From Akkermansiaceae bacterium (GTDB lineage Bacteria > Verrucomicrobiota > Verrucomicrobiia > Verrucomicrobiales > Akkermansiaceae), in assembly GCA_015062055.1 (NCBI GenBank), contig SUVK01000002.1, forward strand, positions 24,703 to 88,702: a stretch of 64,000 nt of DNA, in the 5' to 3' direction. Every line of letters starts with the position of its first letter. The first letter of the stretch is position 1. The position numbers and the translations under genes were made by a program. The notes beneath the pieces are model-generated. The model was not told the origin of the DNA. It searched no databases and worked only from the letters and a program-made list of their open reading frames with translations. Below are positions 43,232-52,444 of the stretch, in pieces.

Positions 43232-43369
43232 GCTTAATTTCTTGTTGTCTGTGCATTTTCGACAGTCCGGTGCAGTAGACATTTTTGAGAGTGTAGGGCA
43301 TAAAACAGTGTCTCGTGGCCTTGCTAGCCTCCAAATCAGAAAGAAAAGCCACACGTTAGCAAATTTTGC

Positions 43370-43398
43370 TTGATTTTTAGGTCGTTTTGGTGCATAAC
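43370..43398 (+). promoter_or_regulatory. promoter of lipA
   Basis: TTGATT, 17 nt, CATAAC, 11 nt before the ATG. The 42997-43409 interval contains only the riboswitch and the two divergent promoters. Confidence 0.5.
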
Positions 43399-43409
43399 TT
43401 CCGCCCGTT

Positions 43410-44327
43410 ATGGCAGAAGAAACCGCTCGCAAACCTTCTTGGCTTAAAGTTAAGCTGCCCAAGGGGCAAGCTTTCAAACATGTAAATGAGCTCGTAAAGG
43501 GTAATTCCTTGGTAACCGTGTGCGAAGAAGCAATGTGCCCCAATCGTGGTGAGTGTTGGAGCCACGGTACGGCAACATTCATGGCTTGTGGCGATGTATG
43601 CACTCGTGCTTGCGGTTTTTGTGCCACTCGTACAGCTCGCCCGAAACCACTCGACCCTGAGGAGCCTGCTAAAATTGCAGATGCCGTGTGTCGCATGAAA
43701 CTTAACCACACGGTGGTGACGATGGTGACTCGTGACGACCTTAAAGACGGTGCGGCCAACCACATTGCTGCCATTATTCGAGAAATCCGCAAGACCAGTC
43801 CTCAAACGATTATCGAGGTGCTTACCTCCGACTTTAACGGCAAGGAAGAGTGTATTGCCGCAGTGATGGATGCCCGCCCCCACATTTTCAACCACAATTT
43901 GGAGACTGTGGAGCGCTTGTCTCCGCTGGTGCGTTTCCGCGCTAAATATCGTCAATCTCTTGCCGTGCTCAAGCGTGCTTTAGAGCTTGCCCCCGGCATG
44001 GTGGTGACCAAGAGTGGTATTATGCTTGGTCTCGGAGAGACTCGCGATGAAATTGAGCGCACCATGGACGACCTGCGCGAGCACGGTGTCACCGTGTTGA
44101 CGATGGGGCAGTACCTGCGTCCTTCTCCCAAGCATTTGCCGGTGATAGACTACATACACCCCGACATGTTCGATGAGCTGCGCGAGGTGGCTCTCGGTAA
44201 GGGGTTTCGTCATGTTGCAAGTGGCCCGCTCATTCGCTCCTCTCACCACGATGCCAATTTCCGCCCCGAGCTCGACATACTCGAGGCCATCAATGCAGAT
44301 TTACGCGCCCGTGGCGAAATTGTTTAA
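43410..44327 (+). CDS. lipA: lipoyl synthase
   Basis: Radical-SAM enzyme that inserts two sulfurs into protein-bound octanoyl groups. 305 residues. The auxiliary cluster motif C-x4-C-x5-C is CEEAMCPNRGEC, and the radical-SAM motif C-x3-C-x2-C is CTRACGFC. Further LipA hallmarks: LKVKLPKG near the N-terminus, TMVTRDDLKDGAA, NHNLETV, GLGETRDE, LTMGQYLRPS and VASGPLIRSS. lipB is not adjacent. Followed after 50 nt by glgB, which has its own promoter. Confidence 0.97.
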   Translation: MAEETARKPSWLKVKLPKGQAFKHVNELVKGNSLVTVCEEAMCPNRGECWSHGTATFMACGDVCTRACGFCATRTARPKPLDPEEPAKIADAVCRMKLNHTVVTMVTRDDLKDGAANHIAAIIREIRKTSPQTIIEVLTSDFNGKEECIAAVMDARPHIFNHNLETVERLSPLVRFRAKYRQSLAVLKRALELAPGMVVTKSGIMLGLGETRDEIERTMDDLREHGVTVLTMGQYLRPSPKHLPVIDYIHPDMFDELREVALGKGFRHVASGPLIRSSHHDANFRPELDILEAINADLRARGEIV

Positions 44328-44340
44328 TTGCCGATTTATC

Positions 44341-44369
44341 TTGGCAAAGCCGATTAAATAGTGTAGAAT
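44341..44369 (+). promoter_or_regulatory. promoter of glgB
   Basis: TTGGCA, 17 nt, TAGAAT, 8 nt before the ATG at 44378. It makes the GTG used in the ORF track (44372) unlikely as the start. Confidence 0.6.
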
Positions 44370-44377
44370 AGGTGGCG

Positions 44378-46399
44378 ATGAGAAGATCACCTATTCCCGG
44401 TTTGGTGTTAGCAGACGGATGGCTGGCACCGTATGAGCGTGAAATTAAGGCCCGCATGCGTTTGTATGATGGGCAGTTGCAGCGTATATGCCGTCGCTAC
44501 GGTTCTTTGTTGGAGTGTGCTAACGGCTATACCCGAATGGGATTTAACCGCGATGCTGCTACCGGAGAGTGGGTATACCGAGAATGGGCACCCGGCGCCA
44601 GGGCTCTTTATCTCATAGGCGATTTTAATGGCTGGAACCGCAGCAGCCATGCCTTGACTTTCGGGAAAGACGGCGTATGGGAGATTCGCTTGCCGTCAGA
44701 TGCATTGGCACATGGCCAACATGTGAAGGTGCATGTTATCGGTGCGGATAATGTGGCAAAAGACCGTATGCCTGCGTGGATTCGCTATACCGAGCAAGAC
44801 ACTGCTACCTTTGACTACAGCGGTATCATCTGGGAGCCGCAAGAGCAATACAAATGGAAAAACACCCGCTGGAACCCCGCTAATATAAAAGTGCCGTTCA
44901 TATACGAAACGCATGTTGGTATGGCCGGGGAGGAGGAGCGTATTCACAGCTACCGCGAATTTGCTGATAATGTGTTGCCACGCATCAAAAAACTGGGGTA
45001 CAATGTGGTACAGATCATGGCTGTACAAGAGCACCCGTATTATGGCTCCTTCGGTTACCATGTATCCTCATTTTTTGCCCCGTGCAATCGATTCGGCACA
45101 CCCGAGGATTTGAAATATCTCATTGATACGGCTCATGGTATGGGGATTGCCGTATTGCTGGATGTGGTGCACTCTCATGCCGTGAAGAATGAGGCCGAAG
45201 GCTTGAATAACTTTGATGGCTCGGGCGGCCAATACTTTAACGCCGGTGAGCGCGATAGCCGTCACCCCGATTGGGACAGCTGCTTGTTTGATTATGGACG
45301 CTCCGAGGTGATAGAGTTCTTGCTTAGCAACTTACGTTGGTGGCTGGAGGAGTTCCGATTCGATGGCTTCCGTTTCGATGGTGTTACCAGTATGCTCTAT
45401 TTGCACCACGGGCACGAGCCCTTTACTGACCTTGGCTGCTACTTCAACACGATGGTTAATTTGGATGCCGTGACCTACCTGCAACTAGCGGCTACCTTGG
45501 TGCAACAAGTGCGCCCCGGGGCTTTTGCCATTGCCGAGGATATGTCGGGCATGCCGGGGCTGTGTCGCCCGGTAGATGAAGGTGGCTTCGGCTTTACGCA
45601 TCGCTTAGCCATGGGCCTGCCCGATTACTGGATTAAGCTTCTTAAAGAAAAGAAGGATGAAGAATGGAGTGTCGGCGATATTTGGTACACTCTTATCAAC
45701 CGCCGATACGGCGAGGCCAATATCGCTTATGCCGAGAGCCATGATCAAGCCTTAGTGGGCGACAAGACCATTGCTTTCCGTCTCATGGATGCTGAGATGT
45801 ACACTCACATGAGCTGCGACACCCCCAGCATGGTGATAGACCGTGGCATGGCCTTGCACAAGATGATACGCTTGGCCACCATGGCTGCCGGTGGTGAAGG
45901 GTGGCTCAACTTCATGGGCAATGAATTCGGACACCCGGAGTGGATAGATTTCCCCCGAGAAGGAAACAATAATTCATATAAGTATTGCCGGCGCCAATGG
46001 AGCTTGGTTGATAATGAGTTGTTGCGTTATCGTTATCTTAACGATTTTGATCGTGCCATGGTGAAGTTAGCTCAAGAAACCGACCTCTTGGCCATGCCTC
46101 CGGCTCGTCCCTTGAATATGGATGAGAAAAACCAAGTGATGGCATTTGAGCGAGCCGACTTGGTCTTTATCTTTAACTGGAGCGGTACGGCTGCTATACC
46201 TGATTATAAACTGCCGGCACCCAGCCACGGAGAATGGCGCGTTGTGCTCGATTCGGATGCTTTGAACTTCGGTGGATTCGGCCGTTTAGATAACAGCATA
46301 ACGCATTTTACGGATAAATTGCAAAATCTTTCTCTTTACCTGTTGCCTCGTACCGTATTAGTACTTGCTCGCGCCTATCGCGGAGGTCGAAGATTCTAA
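44378..46399 (+). CDS. glgB: 1,4-alpha-glucan branching enzyme, GBE1-like subfamily
   Basis: 673 residues. N-terminal CBM48 (about 60-160; YREWAPGARALYLIGDFNGWNRSSHAL), GH13 catalytic barrel with DVVHSHAV, FRFDGFRFDGVTSML (nucleophile Asp), AIAEDMSGMPGLC (acid/base Glu) and YAESHDQALVGDK, then a C-terminal beta domain. The segments GGFGFTHRLAMGLPDYWIKLLKEKKDEEW and MGNEFGHPEWIDFPREGNNNSYKYCRRQW closely match, by memory, eukaryotic GBE1-type enzymes rather than the E. coli GlgB type. It makes the alpha-1,6 branches of glycogen. No other glg gene is adjacent. Confidence 0.96.
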   Translation: MRRSPIPGLVLADGWLAPYEREIKARMRLYDGQLQRICRRYGSLLECANGYTRMGFNRDAATGEWVYREWAPGARALYLIGDFNGWNRSSHALTFGKDGVWEIRLPSDALAHGQHVKVHVIGADNVAKDRMPAWIRYTEQDTATFDYSGIIWEPQEQYKWKNTRWNPANIKVPFIYETHVGMAGEEERIHSYREFADNVLPRIKKLGYNVVQIMAVQEHPYYGSFGYHVSSFFAPCNRFGTPEDLKYLIDTAHGMGIAVLLDVVHSHAVKNEAEGLNNFDGSGGQYFNAGERDSRHPDWDSCLFDYGRSEVIEFLLSNLRWWLEEFRFDGFRFDGVTSMLYLHHGHEPFTDLGCYFNTMVNLDAVTYLQLAATLVQQVRPGAFAIAEDMSGMPGLCRPVDEGGFGFTHRLAMGLPDYWIKLLKEKKDEEWSVGDIWYTLINRRYGEANIAYAESHDQALVGDKTIAFRLMDAEMYTHMSCDTPSMVIDRGMALHKMIRLATMAAGGEGWLNFMGNEFGHPEWIDFPREGNNNSYKYCRRQWSLVDNELLRYRYLNDFDRAMVKLAQETDLLAMPPARPLNMDEKNQVMAFERADLVFIFNWSGTAAIPDYKLPAPSHGEWRVVLDSDALNFGGFGRLDNSITHFTDKLQNLSLYLLPRTVLVLARAYRGGRRF

Positions 46400-46417
46400 T
46401 TACGTTATTCTTCTTTT

Positions 46418-47503
46418 ATGGCAAAATCAAAAAAAAGGGGCATAAGGCGTATATTGCGAGTTGATACGCTGTTGGTGGCTCTCGTATTGTCGTGCGTATA
46501 TCTGCTGACGGGAAAGTTCGGTGGTGAGGAGGCTCAAACGATATGGGAAGAAGTCGTCACCCCGCTCAATACTGCGGAATCTGCTCATGATTTTGGATCT
46601 ACTGATGAGTCCGCTCAATCTCAATTGAGTGATTCCGAGCTCAATGCCCTTTTGGGCGATATGCCAAAGGCGACGCAATGCAAGCCTATTCGTTTTTTGA
46701 TGATGAACGCGCATAATTACTTTGTGCGCGAAGATACACAACGAACGCATTATAAGTTAACGATAAAAAAAGAAGAAGCGAGGGATGCTGTTGCCGAGGT
46801 AATCGCTTCTGCTGCACCCGAGATTGTTGGTCTTGTCGAGATTGGAGGACCTCATGCCTTGGCTGATTTGCAAGAACGCTTGAGATTGAGAGGCCTTGAT
46901 TATCCTTATTCGAAAATTCTGTTGAGGTCCGGGGAAGACCGGGCTTTGGCTGTGCTGTCGATGCATCCTATCGTTCAAGACCATTCACGTGCTAATTGTA
47001 ACTTGTTGGGAAAAAAACGCCAAAAGATGTTGCGCGGCATATTGGATGTGACCATACAGGTAGGAGAGAACCGTTTTTACCGCATTATGGGGGCTCACCT
47101 CAAGTCTCGCGTATCGGATGACCCCGCAGCAGCAACGGCTCGGCGTACCCTAGAGGCTCGCACCTTAGCCTTTTATTTACAGCGGGAAATCAAGAAACAA
47201 CCCAACATGCCCATGCTTGTGTATGGTGACTGGAATGATGGCCCGGCAGATGCCTCGCTGAAAATTCTCAAGCAGGGCGTTTCTAAAGACTCAGCTCTTT
47301 CTCAAGTCAAAGCAAGCGATAGTGCAGGGCAAACGTGGACCATTTACTATAAGACAGGGCAAGAATACTCTGCTTTTGATTTGATATTCGTCAATTCCGT
47401 ATTACGTAGCAGGCGAGGCCGTAGCTGTGACAGTGGTATTGTTGATATACCGGCGGCGCAAGAGGCATCCGACCACCGCGCCGTTTGGTGTGAGTTGCGT
47501 TAA
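46418..47503 (+). CDS. membrane-anchored endonuclease/exonuclease/phosphatase-family protein
   Basis: 361 residues. An N-terminal membrane helix (LLVALVLSCVYLLTG) suggests an anchored periplasmic protein. The EEP fold is shown in order by FLMMNAHNYF, VGLVEIGG (metal Glu), IMGAHLKSR (His), VYGDWNDGP (Asp/Asn) and ASDHRAVWCEL (terminal Asp-His). EEP enzymes cleave nucleic acids or phospholipid/inositol phosphate esters; the substrate cannot be told. It follows glgB by 18 nt, possibly in one transcript, and overlaps the convergent TPR gene stop by 4 nt (shared TTAA). Confidence 0.85.
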   Translation: MAKSKKRGIRRILRVDTLLVALVLSCVYLLTGKFGGEEAQTIWEEVVTPLNTAESAHDFGSTDESAQSQLSDSELNALLGDMPKATQCKPIRFLMMNAHNYFVREDTQRTHYKLTIKKEEARDAVAEVIASAAPEIVGLVEIGGPHALADLQERLRLRGLDYPYSKILLRSGEDRALAVLSMHPIVQDHSRANCNLLGKKRQKMLRGILDVTIQVGENRFYRIMGAHLKSRVSDDPAAATARRTLEARTLAFYLQREIKKQPNMPMLVYGDWNDGPADASLKILKQGVSKDSALSQVKASDSAGQTWTIYYKTGQEYSAFDLIFVNSVLRSRRGRSCDSGIVDIPAAQEASDHRAVWCELR

Positions 47504-49926
47504 TTTTTGCCCTTCTTTAACCACTTACTGGTGCTGTGAATCATCAAAGGCCATTTATCAAAGGACGCTTCTTCCAAGCAATGCTCCTTGCGTATTTGTT
47601 TTGCCCACTCCCTGAAAATGGCTGTATGCTCCGGGTATTTCATGGCAATGGGGTGACGATAAATCGTGGTGGCAATATCGGCTGCGGCCTCCCATTCTTG
47701 CATTTTCAGATGGCATGCAATCGCACCGGTGCCGGACAACGCTAATATATAGGCATGGTCGGGGCCACTTTGTTTGGCGGTGCTGGGCAGGTTCTTGATG
47801 ATGAGATTAAAATAATAGAGTGCTTTTTCGTTTTTGTTGATGCGGGAATAGAGTATGGCCTGCTGTAAATAGGCGCGGTTATACCACTCTGCGGTTAAGC
47901 CGGGCAGGGCAATGAGCCTTTCGTTAATGTTGATTGCCTCCATTAATGATTCTTCGGTGCCGGGAATGGCTGCTATATCGACCTTTACAGTGAGCGCAAA
48001 CGCATACTCGGTGGCAAGGTGGGTGTCGCCGGGTGTGTTAGCTCTTTCTTTTTCAATCTCTGCAATAATTCGATTGATGCGCAACTTCGCTTCTTCTATC
48101 TTATTGATGCGGAAGAGAATAGCTGTGTTTAGAATGGCTGCACGGAGTCGATACGGGCCTTCGATTTGGGAGGCTGCTTCAAAGAGGGCTGCGCCTTTTG
48201 TGACAGACTCGTATGTAAGGCATTGTGTAGACTCGCGCCCGGCAAGAAGCAAAGCTCGCGCCTTCATATCGCGGTCTTTGGAATTAGCGGCCAAGGCCTC
48301 CAGCATTAGCAATGCAATTTGATGATTGCCTTCCTCTGAGTAAATTTTGGACAACTTCAGCGTAATGGCAATGCGCACATCTTCTCGCTTGCTCAAATTC
48401 AAGGCATCGTGTAAGAATGTTTTGTGAGCAAGCGTAGCGCGGCCTGCCTGTTGCTCACTCTCAAGAGCATGCAAGAAAAGCCCATAGTAACGCATAACCT
48501 GCTCGTTGGGCCATGTGGAGCGTTCTTCATGGGTATAAGCGCTCAGTCTATTAAGTGCTATATCCGACTTCTGTTCATCAATATCGAGCTGGCTGAGTTG
48601 CAAATCTGCCTCAACTTTTTGAATCGGATTGGGTTGCATAGAGTGTACCGATTCTAATTCTTTTCTTGCGATTTTGGGCGTTTTACGTAAGTTAAGCCCG
48701 GCGTGAGTCAATAAAAGGGCTCGCTTTATGGCAAGCGGTCGGTCTGCATTCAAAATTTGCTCAATAATCTCTGTATTGTCGCTGACGTGCGCGCAATACA
48801 TGGCGTTGCACAGTGCAATTTCTTGTAATGGAGGTGGGGCTATTTCTGCACATTTCAGAAACAGCTCCATGGCAGTCGGGGCTGACGGGGGAAGTGTGCG
48901 GGCTCTGTAAAACAAGCAATAAGCATCTTGCTTGTTTGTCGGTACTCGTTCAAGATATTTGGACGCTTCTTGATTTTTGTTAATATCGATGAGATGTCGG
49001 GATAGCGTGTTGCTGATTTGTATGGTAATCGGCAGATAATCCGGGGCGATAGCCAGAGCTCTATTGGTGGCAATTTCGGCGAATTCTTCTTGTCCTTTTG
49101 TTCGCAATGCCTCCCTTTGAATGATTGCTGTTGCCAATAGCGAGCGATATACCTTACTGCCATCGGACGACCATTCTTCCAATTTACGTATCGCATATTT
49201 ACTGGAGGAGAAGGCTCCACGAACGTCCAGCCGTCGAAAGGCTTCCGGCAACAGCACAGAATCCGGTGAGGATGAAATAAACTTCAACAAAGTCTCTTCG
49301 CCTTTACCCTCGCTGTTACCACTGGCGGCTTCTTGGTCATAGTGAATTTCAGCCAGCAAGATTCGACTGTATTCTCGTTGCAACGGTAAAGCTTTTTCCT
49401 CTGCTTCTCGGCATTTTATTGTAGCCTCGTCGTAGCGTCCGGCGCGGCGTAACTGTTCTGCTTCAAGTAAAAGAAGAGCCCCGCTGATTTCGGCTGATGA
49501 TGATGCCGTGCTCACTAGCTCGGCAAGAGAAACATTGGCCCCACAACATATCATGTGCTCTGCCAACATTGCTTTTGCCAAGGTGGCAATCTCAGGGTTT
49601 GTAGATGTAGATAAGCGGACGAGGTGTTTTTCTGTATCCTTACTGCGGCGTGCACAGAAGATGAGAGTTTTCGCAGCATAGGGATACAGCGTGTGCTTCT
49701 CATCTACCATAGAAAGTTCTACAATGGCTTCTTCATATCTTTGTATTTGAGCTAAGGCTCGACCCCTCCAGTAGTGCGACTCGGAGCAGGGGACTACCCC
49801 TTGTAACGCCTCTAATGCTTGTGCCGGGTTTCCACTGCGCAGGGCAGCCTCTGCTTCTACTATATCGGCTTGTGTTGTTGCGGTTGCAGCTACGCTGCTC
49901 AGTAAAAAGAAAAGAGGATACTTCAT
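47500..49926 (-). CDS. secreted TPR-rich protein
   Basis: 808 residues with a signal peptide (MKYPLFFLLSSVAATATTQA). The whole mature part is helical with degenerate tetratricopeptide-like repeats (for example AALRSGNPAQALEALQGVV, RAYLQQAILYSRINKNEKALYYFNLIIKNLP), about 20 helical hairpins. Periplasmic scaffold or adaptor function is inferred from the fold only. The ATG at 49926 removes an unrelated 47-residue ORF-track extension that overlaps the upstream gene. It lies 11 nt after the M23 gene and is the last of a three-gene envelope operon (lipoprotein, M23, TPR). Confidence 0.82.
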   Translation of the reverse strand: MKYPLFFLLSSVAATATTQADIVEAEAALRSGNPAQALEALQGVVPCSESHYWRGRALAQIQRYEEAIVELSMVDEKHTLYPYAAKTLIFCARRSKDTEKHLVRLSTSTNPEIATLAKAMLAEHMICCGANVSLAELVSTASSSAEISGALLLLEAEQLRRAGRYDEATIKCREAEEKALPLQREYSRILLAEIHYDQEAASGNSEGKGEETLLKFISSSPDSVLLPEAFRRLDVRGAFSSSKYAIRKLEEWSSDGSKVYRSLLATAIIQREALRTKGQEEFAEIATNRALAIAPDYLPITIQISNTLSRHLIDINKNQEASKYLERVPTNKQDAYCLFYRARTLPPSAPTAMELFLKCAEIAPPPLQEIALCNAMYCAHVSDNTEIIEQILNADRPLAIKRALLLTHAGLNLRKTPKIARKELESVHSMQPNPIQKVEADLQLSQLDIDEQKSDIALNRLSAYTHEERSTWPNEQVMRYYGLFLHALESEQQAGRATLAHKTFLHDALNLSKREDVRIAITLKLSKIYSEEGNHQIALLMLEALAANSKDRDMKARALLLAGRESTQCLTYESVTKGAALFEAASQIEGPYRLRAAILNTAILFRINKIEEAKLRINRIIAEIEKERANTPGDTHLATEYAFALTVKVDIAAIPGTEESLMEAININERLIALPGLTAEWYNRAYLQQAILYSRINKNEKALYYFNLIIKNLPSTAKQSGPDHAYILALSGTGAIACHLKMQEWEAAADIATTIYRHPIAMKYPEHTAIFREWAKQIRKEHCLEEASFDKWPLMIHSTSKWLKKGKN

Positions 49927-49937
49927 ATCTGCGAATA

Positions 49938-50996
49938 TTATTGTTGGGGTGCAGAGTCGGTGGAGGGCGCCGGGAGCTCTCTCCACATAAAACGGTCGAT
50001 AAATACTTTGCCGGAGCTTGTCAGGTGCGCCGTGGTGCTTTTGCCGGCAAGTCGCTTGGCGGTGCATTCATTCTGATATACCGGCATCTTTTTACACGAG
50101 ATGACAACAGGGCTTTCAACCGCTGTGTCAGAGGGATAAACGGCTATGGGAATTCCCTCTGCCGTAAACGCAATATCTAAAGATGTATAATTCCTCCCCC
50201 ATTCTCCCTTAAATAAAAATGGGTATCTTTGCAAAAAATCAGGCATTTGCCCGGTATAGGGTACGCGCACTCTGTAGTGCTCCGCTAAGGTTAAAAAATA
50301 GCGAGAGAGAGAAAAAGTTTGGCCGTTTTGACAATGCAGTAAAACATCAGCGGCATTGAATCCAATAAGATTTTGTCCATTAAACAAGCCATGCTTGTTG
50401 CTGGCGGGACAAAACTTATGGTATTCTGAATGCACCATGAGGCATATTTCTAAATGGCAATGAGCTCGCACCCGATTAAGGCCATCTCCACTGTAGCCTA
50501 AAACGCCGATAGTGTCGTGGTAGCCCACTTGTTGGCCTTCTTCGCATGAAACTTTACGCAAGTGCGCGTAAAGGCTGTAAACCGTCCCCTCGGGGAGTTG
50601 ATGAGCAATGACAACATATCTGCCATAATTGCTGGCTCCGGGGGCGCTATTGGTGTATGCGACCACGCCGGGGGCGATTGGTCGCACTTCGTCCAGTGGT
50701 TCTCCGGCTGCATCTCGTCTTATGGGCTTAACATCTATCCCCTCATGCAGTTTGGTGCATATGATTTCTTTGGTGTAGATTCGCTTGGGGGTTCTGGTAA
50801 AACCATAGGTGCCGGCCTCCCATGGTTGCAGCTTTTTACCCTCGAATACACGGTCGCAGTACATGAAGTATCCCTCATTGTCGCCTCGATACAAGGCATC
50901 ATTGTCGGTCGGTAATTTGAATACCAAATCTTGTGCAGCCTGTGAGGTCAGGCTCATCACTATTGCCGGCAACAATGCTTGTATCGTGCGCTTCAT
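49938..50996 (-). CDS. secreted M23-family (LytM-like) peptidase domain protein
   Basis: 352 residues with a signal peptide (MKRTIQALLPAIVMSLTSQA). The LytM/M23 core (about 95-215) has the zinc motif LHEGIDVKP (H...D), GRYVVIAHQ, YSLYAHLRKV and AHCHLEICL (HxH), so the metal ligands appear intact and a murein endopeptidase activity is plausible. A ~150-residue C-terminal extension is unassigned. It lies 18 nt after the lipoprotein gene. Being with a lipoprotein and a TPR protein suggests a cell-wall remodelling unit. Confidence 0.85.
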   Translation of the reverse strand: MKRTIQALLPAIVMSLTSQAAQDLVFKLPTDNDALYRGDNEGYFMYCDRVFEGKKLQPWEAGTYGFTRTPKRIYTKEIICTKLHEGIDVKPIRRDAAGEPLDEVRPIAPGVVAYTNSAPGASNYGRYVVIAHQLPEGTVYSLYAHLRKVSCEEGQQVGYHDTIGVLGYSGDGLNRVRAHCHLEICLMVHSEYHKFCPASNKHGLFNGQNLIGFNAADVLLHCQNGQTFSLSRYFLTLAEHYRVRVPYTGQMPDFLQRYPFLFKGEWGRNYTSLDIAFTAEGIPIAVYPSDTAVESPVVISCKKMPVYQNECTAKRLAGKSTTAHLTSSGKVFIDRFMWRELPAPSTDSAPQQ

Positions 50997-51014
50997 GTAA
51001 AGGATTCTGCTCAA

Positions 51015-51590
51015 TTAGAAAATTTCACCTACGGTACGCCCGGTGAAGTCTCGCCTCTGTTGCACATTTTCAGGCATTTTGGGCAGAGGACGGGGGTTCT
51101 CGTCCAAGTAGCGTTTTTCTTCGATTTCGGGGTCCATAGGTTCGACCGTACGTGAGATTTGTTTGAGGTCGTAGCCATTCAAACCATTCCAGATTTTGAG
51201 GATGCCATCGCTTACCGGTGTAATTCGCATGGGTTCCATGGCCAAACCATTTACAACGGGTAACATAATCAACCCGTTTTTGTGCAGGGTTTGCGTGTAG
51301 AGGTGCATGCGCCACTCGGGCTTTGCATACAGGGTGACCCCATAGGAACCGTCGGTGGGGTCGAGCTCCGACCTGAACTTGGCAAAATGGTTCAGCGTCA
51401 TCACCGGTGTGCGTGTGTATGCCCTGCCATTGTAGTAAATAATGTGTTTGGCGCTGGTGTAAGCAGAGGGGTCTTGGTCGTCATGTCCTTCTTGTGCTAA
51501 AAAGAACACGGGATATGTCTTTTGCTGGCAGCTGCTTAACAGGGAACAAGCTGCAACTGCAATAACTGATGCGGTGCGAAAAATATTCAT
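51015..51590 (-). CDS. lipoprotein of unknown function
   Basis: 191 residues with a type II signal peptide (MNIFRTASVIAVAACSLLSSC; lipobox LLSSC). The mature region is mixed alpha/beta with no recognised motif and a Glu/Pro-rich C-terminal part. The ATG at 51590 is chosen because it starts the signal peptide. First gene of the putative lipoprotein-M23-TPR operon. Confidence 0.75.
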   Translation of the reverse strand: MNIFRTASVIAVAACSLLSSCQQKTYPVFFLAQEGHDDQDPSAYTSAKHIIYYNGRAYTRTPVMTLNHFAKFRSELDPTDGSYGVTLYAKPEWRMHLYTQTLHKNGLIMLPVVNGLAMEPMRITPVSDGILKIWNGLNGYDLKQISRTVEPMDPEIEEKRYLDENPRPLPKMPENVQQRRDFTGRTVGEIF

Positions 51591-51663
51591 ACGAGACGAA
51601 GATGTGATAATGACCGTGTAGTACTCTACCACATTTCTTCTCGCTTGGCGAGCTAAAAACGTA

Positions 51664-52317
51664 TCAGCCCTTCAGAAAACTTCGGCTCTGCACGCAGTAG
51701 TTAAGCCCGCTCCACAATGTGAGGACTACGCTGAGCCATAAGGTTATTTCCCGCAGCCAATAACCTCCGTCCCCTATGGAAAGAGAACGCAATGGCTCGG
51801 GCAAGTTGCCGGCATAACAAAGATGCACCAAGCAAGAGATACAATATGTCAGCTGCACGGCGGTTTTCCATTTGCCGCTGCGATCTGCTGCCATTACTTT
51901 TCCTTGCTCTACGGCTAATTGGCGTAAGCCGGTAACCAAAAATTCACGGAAAATAATAATAATGGTGACCCAGAACGGGCACATGCCGACATAGCTGAGA
52001 TAAACAAACGCTGCACATACCAGTATCTTGTCGGCAAGTGGGTCTATCAGTTTGCCGAAGTTGGTAACCAAATTATATTTACGTGCCAAATACCCATCCA
52101 AAAAATCACTCACGGCCCCTACTATAAATGCCCACAATGCAACGCAAATGCCCCAACTTAACGGTACAAACCAACCGCTGTATTCTACGTTATTGTTGGG
52201 AATTCGGCTGATTTCCGGGTTAACCACCGGGTCGAGACCTTTAACCGTAAGCGCCAGTGTAAAAACAATGACGAGTGCAATTCTTGTTAGTGTAATAGTG
52301 TTCGGAAGATTCAGCAT
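51664..52317 (-). CDS. pgsA: CDP-diacylglycerol-glycerol-3-phosphate 3-phosphatidyltransferase
   Basis: 217 residues, polytopic inner-membrane enzyme making phosphatidylglycerol phosphate. The CDP-alcohol phosphotransferase signature D-G-x2-A-R-x8-G-x3-D-x3-D is complete (SDFLDGYLARK ... FGKLIDPLADK). About five membrane helices. MLNLPNTITLTRI is the standard start; the ORF-track extension is not. Insertion of ~25 residues after the first helix (GLDPVVNPEISRIPNNN) is longer than in E. coli PgsA. Promoter 10 nt before the ATG. Related CDP-alcohol transferases cannot be fully excluded. Confidence 0.92.
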   Translation of the reverse strand: MLNLPNTITLTRIALVIVFTLALTVKGLDPVVNPEISRIPNNNVEYSGWFVPLSWGICVALWAFIVGAVSDFLDGYLARKYNLVTNFGKLIDPLADKILVCAAFVYLSYVGMCPFWVTIIIIFREFLVTGLRQLAVEQGKVMAADRSGKWKTAVQLTYCISCLVHLCYAGNLPEPLRSLSIGDGGYWLREITLWLSVVLTLWSGLNYCVQSRSFLKG

Positions 52318-52327
52318 GTGCGTGCAG

Positions 52328-52356
52328 ATTTTACCCCCATTTGAGCATTCTTGCAA
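52328..52356 (-). promoter_or_regulatory. promoter of pgsA
   Basis: Minus strand TTGCAA, 17 nt, TAAAAT, 10 nt before the ATG. Confidence 0.6.
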
Positions 52357-52409
52357 GCATAAATCACGTTAGTTTTAGAAAAGAACGTAATTTCTGACAT
52401 ATTCTGTAC

Positions 52410-52437
52410 TTGAAAGGTCATAAAAATATGCTATACT
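52410..52437 (+). promoter_or_regulatory. promoter of the 52445-55833 gene group
   Basis: TTGAAA, 16 nt, TATACT, 7 nt before the ATG at 52445. Confidence 0.65.
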
Positions 52438-52444
52438 GGCTGGC

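Noticed and set aside
43377-43955. 192-codon minus-strand ORF (and 43223..43792)
   Set aside because: Antisense to lipA, no motifs.
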